NCBI RefSeq assembly: GCF_901709675.1
Contig: NC_051099.1
Span: 4,712,001 to 4,776,000, forward strand
Source: Syngnathus acus
Lineage: Eukaryota; Chordata; Actinopteri; Syngnathiformes; Syngnathidae
DNA: 64,000 nucleotides
Reading direction: 5' to 3'
Below the pieces are notes generated by a model. It was not told the DNA's origin and did no database searches. It saw nothing but the letters and a program-made list of their open reading frames with translations. This document shows, one piece after another, positions 50,601 to 63,233 of this stretch. Both the position numbers and the translations under genes were made by a program. The first letter of the stretch is position 1. Each line of letters starts with the position of its first letter.

Positions 50601-53600
50601 TCCATCGGTTATCTCGCCCAGCTTCTGCGAGGGTGATGAATACCCTCGAAGCACATTCATCATTTAGCCGCCACTTGATGCCCAGCCTCTCAGTAGCCTT
50701 TGCTCTTAATGGCAAATAATAAGGAGCTCAGGGACAAATAAGACATTGCTGTGATGATGATGGTGATGATTGCACACAACATTCTTTCAATGATCATGTC
50801 AGGGCTCAGGATGGTTTTTTTCTGGCAATAATGAAGTCTTGTTATTTTAAATCGGTGTGATAGAAGTTAGCCCAGGCATTCCTTCTCGCGTTTGAGTTGT
50901 GGGAAGATAATTGCATTGTCTCCTCCAGCAATAAAACCCCCAGCTCTCCTTTCTAAGAACAGTCGAGGTAATTGTTTGTCTAATCTTGAAAAATATTGTG
51001 GCTCTGAAAGGGCGGCTATAAAAAGATTGGTAAGGGGGGAGGAGTGAGCGAAGCAGCTGTTGATTTAGACGATTTTAGCGCACCTAGCTCATTAAAAAAC
51101 ATCACAGATTGTTCGGGAGGATTGTGGAAAAAGGCAAATAATGTCTGCTGAGATTATTATTTTTTTTAATCATCAGGTCACATCATATGCACTGTGGACA
51201 AAAGTGTGTGTGTGTGTTGTATCGACATTGTCACTTTTTCAGCATCAGCTTGACCGCTTGAATGGTGTGACCCTATCGACCACATTAAATATGCCAATTT
51301 ACGTTTTAATCTTGTTTGGCAGCCGAGGGAATAATCAATCACTATTAGCTGCTCCAAAGCAAAAAAAAAAAGAAAGCTTGGCCATCCCATGCCTTTTTTG
51401 TAATCTGTGCACTTTGTAACTGGATGACTCAGCAGTCGGTTTTCCCCGAGTACCATCCAGATCCTACACTATTAAAACCAGCCAGGAATCTTAGCTCCTT
51501 ATTTTACTTTAACATTTTCCTGCCAATATTTTATTCATTCCGTAGATACTGCACATGTGAAAAAAAAATGACAGATACTTAAGAGGAAGTCGACCCTGGA
51601 ATTTTCTAATATGTTCATTCAATGTGGGCCATTGTTGTCTGGCAGATCCTCTTTGTCTTCTTCCACTGTTTACAGCTTCTACTTTCTCCCTTTGTTTTCT
51701 GCCAACTCCGAAACGATACACTACATAATAGCGGTAAAAGTAACCAAAATGTTTCTTGTTTTTTGAGTTGTTTTTACCAGAAAACATTTGAGTGAAATTC
51801 TCATTTCTGACAATGCACAATATTGTAAAATTCAAATAGACGGCCGGGCACAAGCTGTTAAATTTATTAGTGGAAGCCATGGAAGCCGTGTGTTTTTCTT
51901 TTCCTTTTTCTTTTTTCAAATCTAGCCAGTAAAGATGATTCTGATTCCGATAAGAGCTCCCAGGTGACTCTTCAACTTGTGTAGCTGGCGCGATAATGTT
52001 GACTTTACTGTTTGGCTTCTGTTGTTCGTCCTCTTGACATTGAAAATGAGGCGTTGCCCTTCGTGATCTTTCGGCCATTTTTTTTGTCTTATCTCGAGTC
52101 AAGTTACGGGTCAGCAAGGAAACCTGGACTTTAAATTTAAATTGAATCTTTATTGATCTCGCCCATGCAAAATGCATATTTCTTTTGTAATTGTATGATT
52201 TTATCTGAATTTGACCAGTCAGACACAAACTTCAATGTATCGTCATCTAATAGTTGAACAATATCTTGGATAATATATTGTATAAAATATATTGTATGTC
52301 TTTCTAGTGTGCCACAGTTTATTGCACAGGTGTCAAACTCAAGGCCCGGGGGCCATATACGGCCCGCCACATCATTTTATGAGGCCCGCGAAGACAAATT
52401 GTGCATCAAATTCGAGTGTCATTACTAGAATTGCAAATTGTCTTCACTTTTAATAATATCTTTTTTTTTTTAAATATTTGACCAGTTTTTACTCGTCTGA
52501 TTTGAAAACGAGTTGTCAGTTTTGAAGCTTTTATAATGGCCCTCCGAAAGAAGCTATGACTACAATGCGGCCCGCGAAAAACATAAGTTTGACACCCCTG
52601 GCTTACTGGAGTGCCTTTTTTTTTTTTTTTTTTTGCTTAACTAGTTCAGCTAGGTTATTTTTACCATTCCCAAATTGCATCTTGTCACTTAACGTTGTAT
52701 GCGGAGTCGTCGTTTTTGTGTCTGTGCTGAGTGTGCGAGCTGGAGGCATGAATAAACCCGGGGGCCCCTGTTAAGCTGTAACAACAACTGACAGTCTTTG
52801 CCTGTGGCGTCCTACAGGCTTCATTACCCAGGTGTGTTTACAACTTTGGCTTTCAAGAACCTCCGAGTGAAGAAGAGACTCTCCAGCTTCGCAACATCTG
52901 CTCTGGCTGTCCTGCCAAGATAAAATGTAGAAGACAAAAAGGGATTATCCATCTTATCTGTCAACAGCTTTCTTATCTTGATGTCCTGCTGGAGTGTCTC
53001 CCTCTTCATACAGAGGACAGGAAGGGACAATCTGTGTTGGAACATTCTTAGCAAATCCTCAGAATTTGAGTGGCATGAATGTGTTTGGATGTTTTCATCC
53101 GTGCTCATGTTCTCCGGAGTTTCAGCAGTAAACAGATCTTTGCAATGGGATAATGTCAACTCATTTGACAGAATGAGTTGGCTGCGATATAACAAATATT
53201 GAAAGTAGCGCTTTTGAGGAACGCTACTCACGGGAGATGGAAATTCTTTGGCGCGTCAGGCAGATGTGGAATGAAAAGTTGTGAAGTGGAAGTCTTGTGT
53301 CCATGAATTTATTTTTATTTATTTTTTCATTTTATTATTGTTTTGCATCCTGGTTCTCAGATCATCCATGTGTTGCCAAAGTAACTTTCTTTGAGTCCTT
53401 CACAAGTCTGGATGAAGTAGGATTTTCTGCACTGCATTTAAGTCTGAGTGTTTGATAAATGTTGCTGCCTCCTGATCTGAGTTGGAACTTGGCCGTGTGC
53501 CCTGGGGCACTCACAAAGGCTGGGGCGCCAGCAGGGGCCCGGTCCGTATCAGGCAGGTCCACTGTATTTGTTTTGGGGGATGGTGGGGGGTATTTTATGA

Positions 53601-56600
53601 AGCGAAACCCCTGTGTCAGGACAGACGAGGAGACACCACACCCCATTGAGCTTTGTGGCCCTCTCGGTCTTTTCTAAGCTTTTCGTATAATTTTCTGGGC
53701 TGGATTGGAACTGCAGGTCTGACTACCTCATGTATGGCCCTATTGTTTGGGTCACGGATTGGGAATTTCAAAATATCAGGTTGATCTGATCTGGAGCGGC
53801 ATTCAAGGATTTATATTCAGTTTTTATCTTTACTTGAAAAAAGATACCTGATATCTGATGGCTTTGCTTTTTTTTTTCTTAATGCCAAACCGGATCCCCC
53901 AACACTTCAATGGTGTGTCTTTGTGGTTATCTTATTAAAATGTTATTTTCTAAACTTCGTCAGCCATGAGATATGAGCTCTGCGTTTGTATTTATTTGTG
54001 CTATTTTGCACCACTTCTCAAGCCATGCAAACTATTTTCACATGCTCTCTAATTGCTCCCAGGGAATTGTGTTCTCCCCTGCAAAATCTGGCCGACATGA
54101 TTTTGTGCTTCTCCAGCATCTCTGATTGAAGCCTTCTTGTAATATATTCTCCATCCCCCCCTCCTTTTTTTTTTTTGGGCTATCTACAGTGTAACAATAA
54201 TACAGTTTGTAAAGCTGTTTACAGCTAATATCTATTTTCAATATGCTGCTTTTCCTGTTTAATTTCCTCCAAGACTATATTGTTACTTGTTTTGTTTTTA
54301 ATCATGAAGATGTTATCGGTGTTGTTGTATGGCTTGGCGCCAAGCCTATCAGCTTTGCGACAATGTGCAACATTGTGAAGGGCTGGGCCAAGTAATCAAT
54401 GGAACAATCCATTCTAAAATCTGATAAAATGTTTCTTTAGTTCGTTGCTGATCAAACCTCTAGTGACCAAAAGGTTAGCAAATGGCGGTACTGTTTTTAA
54501 AAGTGCACATCCCCCGACTATGACATCGCAAGTGCAATTAAGGCTTGCTGAGTTTTTCCATTAACTGACCATTAAATTCCAAACACCAATGGGAATTGCA
54601 ATCTCTTCCCTCTTGTCGGTAGTTACTTTGTTGCCTCTATCGTTCACCACCGCCGGGTATTTCTCACGCATTTAAATACATGAATAAAGTCATCCCCTTT
54701 TTAATTATTATTGCAGCAACTGCTAGGAAGACATGAACTGCTACATACAGGAAATAATAATATTTGTGCAGTCAGTTTGAAACAATGTTTTCGAATGAAG
54801 GGATACAAATTTTAATATTTACCCGATTCGATATATAATCGAAAGCTTAATCGATCATTACCGTATTTTCCACACTATAAGGCGCAGCGGATTATAAGGC
54901 GCACCTTCAATGTATGGCCCATTTTAAAACTTTGTCCATATATAAGATATATACATTTGGCCCACGGGCCGAACTTTGGACACGCCTGCTGTAGTGGCTC
55001 AATATTGGTCCATATATAAGGCGCACCTGATTATAAGGCGCACTGCCGGCTTTTGAGAAAATTAGAGTTTTTTTAGGTGCGCCTTATAGTGCGGAAAATA
55101 CGGTAATCGTTTGTTGCAGCCAATGTGAGTACCTATGAAGTCTTCTGCGTATGTCCACTACAATGACATCAAAACACGGCCCACGGGTCAAAAGCTGTCA
55201 AATGGCCGTGCAGCAAAAAGTGCGTGCCGTTTGTCACCCCTTCATCATTTAATGTCCAATTATGTCAAAACAGTCTTTAGGTCATTCCTCACTGGCAATT
55301 GATGGCTGCATTGTGTGCAAAGTGGAGCTTTCAGGCCGCATTACAGCCACAATCTGAATGCTTCAACATTCCCAGCGATTGCAACGCTAAATAAACGTCA
55401 CTACACACGCATCGCTTTAAATTCCTCTGGGTACACTCGGGCGAGTATTCAAAGGCTTTCCTTCTGAGCGCCAACCTAGTTAAGAAGTTATCTTGTGCTA
55501 TGAGCAAGATAATTGATGTTCTCTCCGGCACAGTCACAGGGGACGGGCTTAACTGTTTGTGATGGGGAGTGTCGAAGCTATTTAATTTACTCATTCCACT
55601 GCCCCTCGACTGCTATTTCACAATAATGAACGTGGTGTTTATTCAATCATTATGTCCTATTCAGGAAAATGTTTACTCTCCTTTGGATTCTTTTTATCTT
55701 TGCAAATCAAATGTACCATCATATATTTCCCTTGCCAGTAACAATACATCTTAAATACAGAAAAGTTAAGGCAACAGATCAGTTTCCATCTCGAAATATA
55801 TTTTGAAGTTGGAGGACTTAAATAGTAACCGGCTTCCATTCAACCTGCCATCTAGTAAACGTGCCTGCCTTTTTTTTTTTCTTCACTGCCCATTGTCACT
55901 GAAGCTCTCCCTTTCCCCTCTTAATGGCGCCGTCTCTATCGCCACAGCAAGCCACCCTTCTCCGAGGCTTTGGTTGCCAGGAGACGGGATTCACTCCCCA
56001 TTGTATGCCGACAAAGGTGGAGGGGGTCGCCGCAATCAGTAACATGGCGGAGAATCGGAGGTCTGTTGGCTCGCCGTAGTCACTCCGCAAGTCCTCGGAG
56101 GGAGAAGGACATACAGTAGCGTTGGCACCATTGGTCAATGGAAGTATTGAATGGGACATGCTGACAGCCTGAATTCCTCACGCTTGTTTTCAGTCTCTCG
56201 GTAACCGTACTTGACCTACTGTAGTACAAACTGAACTGGTAGAGTAGCAAATCCAGTGTCTGAGATTTTGCAAATATTTTTAAAAGCTTTGAATACTGGA
56301 TGCAAATTCTGAAACGTACTTTGAGGCGTTGTGGTTGAATTTGTAAATTGATTCATCAATTAAAAAGTGTATTACAAAATGATTTTCCCTAGTTATTGTT
56401 TCTTATCCAATTATTATTTTGTATTGAGACATGGTGTTATTTAATTAATATAATTCAAATCACTTATTTTTATGGTTATCATATTACAATGAATTCATGA
56501 ATTCGGTCTGCCTAATTAGTTTTGACCAATAATAGTCAGACACACTGTTTATTTTCAAAGTTAGGAGTAACTTTTTTTTAAAAATTTATTTAGGACCCCT

Positions 56601-58990
56601 TAGAATTAATTTAAATTCCCTAAACAACCCTATAAATATTTGTATGTGTGGGAGGTAATGTCTTTTTTTTTTTTTTTTTTCTCTGACCCACATTTTGTTT
56701 TTGATGCTGTATTTGCAGTCGAGTTATGGTCATCGACATTTTGCACAGTTCCGGACTTTTTTTTTACACTATTTGGATTTGCCAGGTGTATCGCTTCCCA
56801 TGTGTTGACTGAATTTGGAATCAAGCGTTACACTCTGTGTGTTCCTCTGCCCTGGCACTGGCGTCACCTGAGAGCCACCGGCCAAGCCGAGCCGAGCCGC
56901 CTTTTGCATACACAAAGCTGACATGATATCATGCTTTGAAACTTCACATGTCTGTAGACTAAAATAAATCTTTAGATAAATCCTATATGGTCTATGATTG
57001 ATAGGTGTAACTTATTAGACAATCAAAAGAGAACAGTAGTTTTGTTCTCCCTTTACAAGCACCTTTGACAAATGACCGAGCTTCCACGTCACAATGTTTT
57101 AAAGCTCCGTTGGAAGAGTGACAGTTTTCGCAATATTACTTTCCCTGTCTTTAGCCAAAAGCAGTAGCTGGCGCCCATGGGAATCTGTCAAAACGTTCAA
57201 ACGACCAGCTGGAGCAATATGATGTCAAAAGTATGTTTGTGCAAATGCTCGACGGATTTAACCGTGCTTGTGACTGCGCACTTGTGTGGTGTATTTTAAT
57301 TCACTTGTGCAAACATGGCCCACTTCCAGCATGAAATTGAGCTGATGCTTTTGAAATGAGCCACAGAGCTCAACCTGTAGCTACCGTTGATTATGCGCAC
57401 TGGGCAAGGATCTTGGACTTGATCTTATCCGATAGTCTGGAGTATTAAAAGGAGTTGTAAAACATTCAATGGCTCGGGATGTTGTTCCAAACTAGATTTG
57501 TGTGTGTGAAAATCTTTGTGGGATGGAAATCATCTCCTAATTATTGTAATCCTTCCAGAAATAATATGCAAATGTTGCTGTTAATGACGAGCTCACACTT
57601 GCGTGGTTTGGCAATTAGTTTAATTGCCGATGCAAGTTTAGTCATCTCCGTGTCTTGAAATGAGACTTTTTTTTTTTTTAATTCAAGAAGGATTGCTCTT
57701 TTTTTTTTTTAAATCTGCAGGAAATTTAAGTGACATCTGTCAGTGTTTTGTTTTTAACGTTATGTTTGTTACACCTTGCATTTCAGCAGCGACATATGGT
57801 GGTGGTTTCATTTTATTTTATTTTTTTTTTTAAGCCAGCACCCGCTGATTCAAAGGTGGATGGCTGTCAAACGGATTTTAATGTTTTGAGACAGCATGTG
57901 ACAACTTCATTCTCTATGCAGCCTCCCTTTTACATTCTGGGCTTTAAATGTCTCATTGAATGGAGAATATTAGCCCAGGAAATTACTAGGCCCATTCGTT
58001 GGAAGAATAAATACTCAGCTGAGTTTGCAACATGCATTGGTTATCACTATTACTGTGTTTTTCACTGTGTTTTACCTTATGCATATTTTAAAAGGTACTT
58101 CGCTCCTCCAACGCCATGTAGCCATAGTTATTTTATGAGTGCAACATTTTCTGAACCAAAACATTTGACAGCTTACAGGTTTCCTTTTTTTTTGTCTGCT
58201 CTGCATGTCACTGTTGATTCCATCAGTGAGAAAAACAAATTATTGCAATTATGCTCTAGTTTTAAAACAATTTGTTGGTGTTGCAATGTGTAATGGTTGA
58301 CAGTCTCTTGTATTTGTGTCCGTACAGGTTGGACCATTGGACTGGAGATAACATCCACGGGACCGACATCCATCGAGAAAGCCAGCGGTGAAACCGTAAA
58401 GCTAGAATGCATGTTTACTTTAAGCCCTGAGGATTCTGGACCGTTGGATATTGAATGGAGCCGTCTGTCGTCAGACAACCAGAAGGAAGACAAAGTGGTA
58501 TGTGGCAACTTGAACATTACCGTATTTCTTTTCAAACAAAATTGTTGCGACCTTCTTTTGTTGCTGGAACATTTGTAGATAGGTCGTTTGAGCAGAAACG
58601 GGAAATGTGCCAAAATACCTCTACAGAAATGCTTTGAGTGCACTGAATGCCAAAAAAATCTATTTATTTTATTTATTTATTTTTTATTTTTTTATTTCAT
58701 TTTTTAATTTTTTTATTTTAATTTTGCCAACAATTTCTTCGACTTATGTACGCCCCCACAAAGTGAACTAAAATCGTGGAGGTGTGATAGTTTGGCCAGT
58801 GTTTGGGTTTTGGCATCAATGTACCGTGCCTGCATGGTTTATTAAACAAGAGGTGAAATGAAATACAAAGGCAAACACAAGTTGTGTATTTTCATAAGGG
58901 CTTTCAATATATGCACTATGTATGAGCGCATGTAATTTGAGCCACATTCATTTCCAGTGACTTTGTTCTCTCGCCTTTTACTTTGTGTCT

Positions 58991-59073
<83 letters not shown>

Positions 59074-61264
59074 TAGGAGTGATGGAGGGTTTTTCTTTTT
59101 ATTCCAGCGCCAGCCAGTTTCTTTCCTTTCCAGCATGGCACTCAGCCATGTAAAATGAAAACGACACAAGTCCATGCCTCTAGTGCAGGGGTGTCAAACT
59201 CATTTTTTTTTTGCGGGCCGCATTGTAGTCATAGCTTCTTTCGGAGGGCCATTATGACATATGAAATGTATGAGCACCTCATATTATATAGAGTAAAAGC
59301 TACAAAACAAACTGACAAATAACTCGTTTTCAAATCAGACGAGTAAAAACTGGTCAAATATTTAAAAAAAAAGATATTATTAAAAGTGAAGACAATTTGC
59401 AATTCTAGTAATGACACGAATTTGATGCACAATTTGTCTTCCTGGGCCACATAAAATGATGTGGCGGGCCGTATCTGGCCCCCGGGCCTTGAGTTTGACA
59501 CCTGTGCTCTAGTGGATCCCCACATGCCCTCAAGGCGTCGCCTGTCATAGAAACAGTTTTGTTACTGTTGTTTTTTTTTAAATATTGTTGTGCTCGTATA
59601 TTGTTGCTTTACTGCAATACCTCACAGCACTCACAAATATTTCCTCGTAATTCTCTCTTTATTTTGTGCTAGGGTTGGATAGTTTGTTTGTGTAGAAAAG
59701 AAGTTTCCCTTGGTATTTGTTACACAAGCATTCTGTAGCCAGTCTTTTTGAAACTTTAACAGCTAGGCACACAGAAGTTTTGTTTTTACAATTCCAGATT
59801 TTTTACATTGTTTGAGTTAATCACCGGCGAGGGAAGGGCAAGTCTTATGACTCAGGATATTTTGCTGTTGGTCGAATCTGTAAAACTAGCATTGAAACAT
59901 TGTGGTCTTGTGATTTGCCTCACAAATGACTTGCACCTCTTCCTTTTTCCTCACCAAGCAACGGCATCACATGATAATGACCTCATAATAAAAGTGAAAC
60001 CATTTTTTTTTTTTTTTTTAAACCTCTGAGCCGTCCACAGATGGTGATTTTATCATATTGTCAATTATTTCCCCACCAGCCTGTCATGTGCTTTTCATTT
60101 TAATTCCGCAATGATTTTCTTTTCTTTTTTTAATACTTCATTATTCTCAGGGTTATAGTGTTTGACTGAAAGAAAAAAAAAAAGTAATAACTAGACGTGT
60201 GTAAAAATACTTCCATCTGTGCACCTGTAAGTATTTGAGTAAGAATTCTTGTCTGGCTGAGCTTGGGGCAATTTAATTTCCGCTCCTTTGTGGTCTCATC
60301 TCACATACTGCTGTTATTACTGCCCATGTTCTGTTCCCCAGTGAAAGTTGAAACGTTCATCCCCCCCCTTGACAACTCTGTGGAATGTTAACTGAATTAC
60401 CTGTTTAGGTTAATATATACAAGATGAGCACTGACCCCCTTTAACCCTTTCGCTGTTCCGTACTAGCAGAACTATTCTTCGGTTCAAAATGGTTTGGTAA
60501 TCTGGATTTTCTCCAGGGGGTTTGCCTCCACCAATAACTTCATTCTTTTCCGTCCATGCCATGATTAGTTTTCCCTGTTCTATTCTGAAGGAAAATGTTG
60601 GCTTCACTGGCCTTCATTTTTTTTTGCTGCTCTTAAGACCCACAGTGTGGGTGTGTTTGTGTAGGTGGATAAGAAGGGGGGAGTGGACATAATTGTGGTC
60701 GCCTGTCCTTTGTTGACACAGCAGGTGTTGATTTGACTCCACACTGGCCGCTTTGTTTGTTCCACCTTGGCTCCACTTGGGAAGACTGAAGGACATTGTG
60801 ATATAAAAGAGCTTACTTTTACTCCTCTGGATATTTCCCAGAGCTTTCGACATTGCGGATTAAATGTTGTGTGCAAATGTGCATGTATGTACGTATCGTT
60901 AATATGATGGGGGTGTGACCTTTGTGCAACATAATTCAAAATGTATTTTTGTTTGTCTAGAGTATATCCAGCACATGTTTGCATTTAAAAATCTTTTTTT
61001 CTCGATTCCATATGAATAGACGGATATTCAAACTTAGCAAACGTGCTCTTCTCTGTAACCAGGTGATCCTGTACTCGGGCGACAGGGCCTACGAGGACTA
61101 TCCCGCTATGAAGGGGCGAGTACACTTCAATTCAGCCGACCCCAAGAACGGAGATGCCTCCATCAACCTGACAGGCCTGAGGTCGTCGGACTCTGGCACT
61201 TTCCAGTGTAAAGTGAAGAAGGCTCCTGGCATTCGTGGCAGAAAGATGCTGCTGATTGTCATGG
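47618..61264 (+). CDS. cxadr: Coxsackievirus and adenovirus receptor homologue (CXADR), first three coding exons
   Basis: Exons 47618-47669, 58328-58497 and 61063-61264 join in phase to give the signal peptide and the first Ig domain (141 residues); the gene continues past the right edge. The domain is V-type with paired cysteines Cys45 (LECMF) and Cys123 (FQCKV). The family-typical blocks [21 protein letters not shown] and GRVHF are present, and a sequon NLT at 109-111 matches a known glycosylation position in mammals. CXADR is a tight-junction and intercalated-disc adhesion protein that pairs through this domain; in mammals the same surface is used by viruses. The second Ig domain, membrane segment and PDZ-binding tail are not in the window. 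Intron 1 is about 10.7 kb, large for this genome. Confidence 0.96.
48301..48358 (+). repeat. LINE 3' tail with (CAAT)n
   Basis: CTGAATTTCCCC followed by GTGGGGATCAATAAATATTCAAT and CAAT repeats is the usual 3' end of L2/CR1-like fish LINEs. The T-rich sequence upstream from about 48.06 kb may be more of the same copy. Confidence 0.6.
52140..52316 (-). repeat. Possible LINE-like fragment, interrupted by the hAT-like element
   Basis: On the minus strand this ends in GGGCGAGATCAATAAAGATT, a LINE-like tail, preceded by a short open frame ([13 protein letters not shown]). The hAT-like MITE at 52325 abuts its upstream end. Family not recognised. Confidence 0.35.
52325..52600 (-). mobile_element. 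hAT-like MITE, copy A
   Basis: 276 bp with inverted ends: CACAGGTGTCAAACTCA on the left and the complement of CAGGGGTGTCAAACTTA on the right. Flanking 8-mers GTTTATTG and GCTTACTG (52317-52324, 52601-52608) match at six of eight positions and look like a decayed 8-bp target duplication, as hAT elements make. Same family as copy B at 59186-59506, in the opposite orientation. No transposase. Confidence 0.8.
54331..54346. other. Perfect 16-bp palindrome
   Basis: GGCTTGGCGCCAAGCC is identical to its reverse complement. The core TTGGCGCCAA resembles nuclear factor I half-sites placed too close together, and also E2F-like sequence. Function unknown. Confidence 0.5.
54859..55105 (+). mobile_element. 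TA-flanked MITE, copy 2
   Basis: 247 bp, TACCGTATTTTCC at the left and its near-perfect complement at the right. The internal sequence matches copy 1 (28053-28460) at both ends, in the same orientation, but its middle is shorter. It carries a segment (about 54957-54998) resembling the GGCCC/ACACGCCTG part of the hAT-like family, perhaps an old nested fragment. Confidence 0.78.
55921..56060. promoter_or_regulatory. Promoter-like GC-rich patch in cxadr intron 1
   Basis: GTTGCCAGGAGAC at 55973-55985 resembles an RFX X-box, and AACATGGCGGAG at about 56041-56052 matches the YY1 consensus. CpG density is higher than in the flanks. It could be an alternative promoter or enhancer; no exon was identified next to it. 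Confidence 0.3.
58992..59071 (+). repeat. (CA)n microsatellite
   Basis: About 40 uninterrupted CA units in cxadr intron 2; probably polymorphic. Confidence 0.98.
59186..59506 (+). mobile_element. hAT-like MITE, copy B, with intact target duplication
   Basis: 321 bp, beginning CAGGGGTGTCAAACTCA and ending with the complement of CACAGGTGTCAAACTCA. It is flanked by identical 8-mers CTCTAGTG at 59178-59185 and 59507-59514, the hallmark of hAT insertion. It is non-coding and so must have been moved in trans. The intact duplication suggests it is younger than copy A. Confidence 0.88.
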
Positions 61265-63233
61265 GTGAGTAAAACAAAAGCAGAAAAAATAGCTCAGTAC
61301 CCTCAGCGTTGTTGTTTTTTTCCATCTCTCCTCTATATGCAGTCGAAATCAAACACGCTTTGCCTCGCTTGGCTGTTTTGATTTAATCCCCACTAAAATT
61401 GAGAACATACCCTTCCCAGAGGCTGTAGACCACTGACCTCCTCGTGTTACAATCCTGTGTTCACCCACCCTGATTGTCAAAAGTGATCATCTTTTACCTC
61501 AATATTGAGGTCATTATTTATCTCTCATATCTGTCTTGAGTATGTTTTTTTTTAGATGGATTTAGACTTCATGCAGCATTGATGTTCATTTATAATCGAC
61601 TATAAACGTCAATATTGGATGTATTTTCCTTTTATATGCATTAGAAATGAACTGTATTTCATAAAAATGCAATTCTTTATTTTTATGCATGCTAGAATGA
61701 CTGACTCATCCCAGTTATGTGTTCGATAACCTTCTGCAAACAACACTCATGCATATGTGTTGCTGATTGGTCCACTGATCAAATGAGGTTGAAAGTGAAA
61801 TTCCTTCTGATTGTGCGTCTGGGAGAAAACTAGCTACATGTAGCACTCTTGTGAGATAAGCGCTACATTTTGCCCTTATCGTAGCTATGTGGGCTATTTC
61901 AGATAGTCGCTTTCCAAAAATGGCTTACATGCACTGCTCCCACCAGTTCAACCAGAAATATTCCAGCTCTTGTGCAAATTTCAGATCTGTTGACAAAGCT
62001 CTAATGAAGGTTGTTACTGTAAACAGTAAGTTTGACTTGATTGTGACAATGAATTCCTGAAGTTGTCACTTGATTTGACTGCCATTACTTTATAGTAAAT
62101 TAATTTAGAAAACTAGGTTGACTATAGATGTTTTTTCTTGGAGGATTATATTCGATTTCATTTGAACTCGAAGCAGATGAAATTTGATAGAGAAACCTGA
62201 TTCTCTAAAACGTTCCTCAGAAAGGTTGTGACCCCTGAGGCAAAAATGCAGTGACAGGTTGACGTCACTGGCCTGCTCCACTGACAGACTGAGAAACTCC
62301 TTTAAGTCCACCCCGGGAGGGAAACAACAATATCACATTCCCTCGAATTTATTGTAGATCTTGCACACTGATCTCCATGCAGCGTATTAATGAATAGTCT
62401 AAGAACCCGGAATTGTACAACCTTGTCCAAGGTCACTCGTCTTAATTTTTTACAAACACTTTAACCATTCCCATATTCCCATACGGCATTTGCAGTGCTA
62501 CTTCTATTAGCTCTTGTGGATTTCGTTGTGTGTGACAGATCTTCCCATCCGCTAACCGACTTAACGTGACCCAGCTCTGATGGCGGTTAATATGCTGACA
62601 TCTCAAGTGTGTCTGGCAGAGAGGGAAATGGCTAGAGGCTACATCTCTGACAGGTAGCTAGCTATTGAACCTAGGGCCAGGGATGTTCTTAGCAAAGACA
62701 CACTGACAAGGAGAAGACAGGGCAATTTTCTGCCTGCTCTGCATTTTACCTTTAGGCCCATCTTGTCACCGTGTGGCTCGTAGCGAGAACACAAACACAC
62801 GTCTATACTAATATATACAACCAGGCCAGGTGTTGCTTTGCCTTGTCACGACCGCTGTTATTTTTAGGAATACACGCATGCTGACAACCGTTCCCCTTAG
62901 CTTGTAGCTGGACATTGAATTTGAGAGCGTGACAATATTTGAGATGTTTTATAGCCTAATTGGTTAATTCAGTCGACCGGACATGCTTTATGAAGATCTA
63001 TGAGGTCATACAATGATTGTCCGATTATCCTGTCAAAGGGAAACATCAGAGATTATCTCGAGGCGTAGTTCAGAATCAACGGGATTCTTTCTAGAGATGC
63101 ATCAACTGAGCTAACAGGGGGAAATAGATTTATAGCAGCATCCAAACTCTTTTGCAATCTACCAATTAATGACCAGACCAAAACACTTAAAGGTATGTTA
63201 GACTTTGGCCAAATACTCCCAAAGGACTCTCGG
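61265..63233 (+). other. cxadr: cxadr intron 3, left part
   Basis: About 2 kb without recognised exon or repeat. The next expected exon (second Ig domain) was not found here or to the right of the transposase remnant, so it should lie beyond the window. Confidence 0.5.

Larger units (their letters stand above)
47670..58327 (+). other. cxadr: cxadr intron 1
   Basis: About 10.7 kb, with no coding exon recognised. It contains LINE tails, an hAT-like MITE, a TA-flanked MITE, a 16-bp palindrome and a GC-rich patch near 55.9-56.1 kb (all listed separately). Several stretches (49.8-50.3, 50.6-51.0, 57.9-58.1 kb) are of balanced composition without repeats and are candidates for conserved regulatory DNA, which only alignment could show. 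Reading frames at 51509-52228 (minus) and 57730-58293 (plus) lack family features. Confidence 0.6.
58498..61062 (+). other. cxadr: cxadr intron 2
   Basis: 2.6 kb holding the (CA)n tract, hAT-like copy B and T-rich runs (58660-58730). The sequence at 60600-60990 gives minus-strand frames without recognisable protein. No exon seen. Confidence 0.55.

Noticed and set aside
51509-52228. 239-codon minus-strand reading frame in cxadr intron 1
   Set aside because: Low-complexity Lys/Ser-rich translation with no domain, overlapping repeat tails (an AATCAGAATCATCTTTACTGG-type repeat lies inside it). No splice or promoter support.
53459-53677. GC-rich patch in cxadr intron 1 resembling a coding remnant
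   Set aside because: Translations on both strands match no family I know; it may be an unclassified repeat but I cannot support a call.
57730-58293. 187-codon plus-strand frame just before cxadr exon 2
   Set aside because: It starts in T-rich sequence, has no homology I recognise, and ends before the true acceptor at 58327; intronic.
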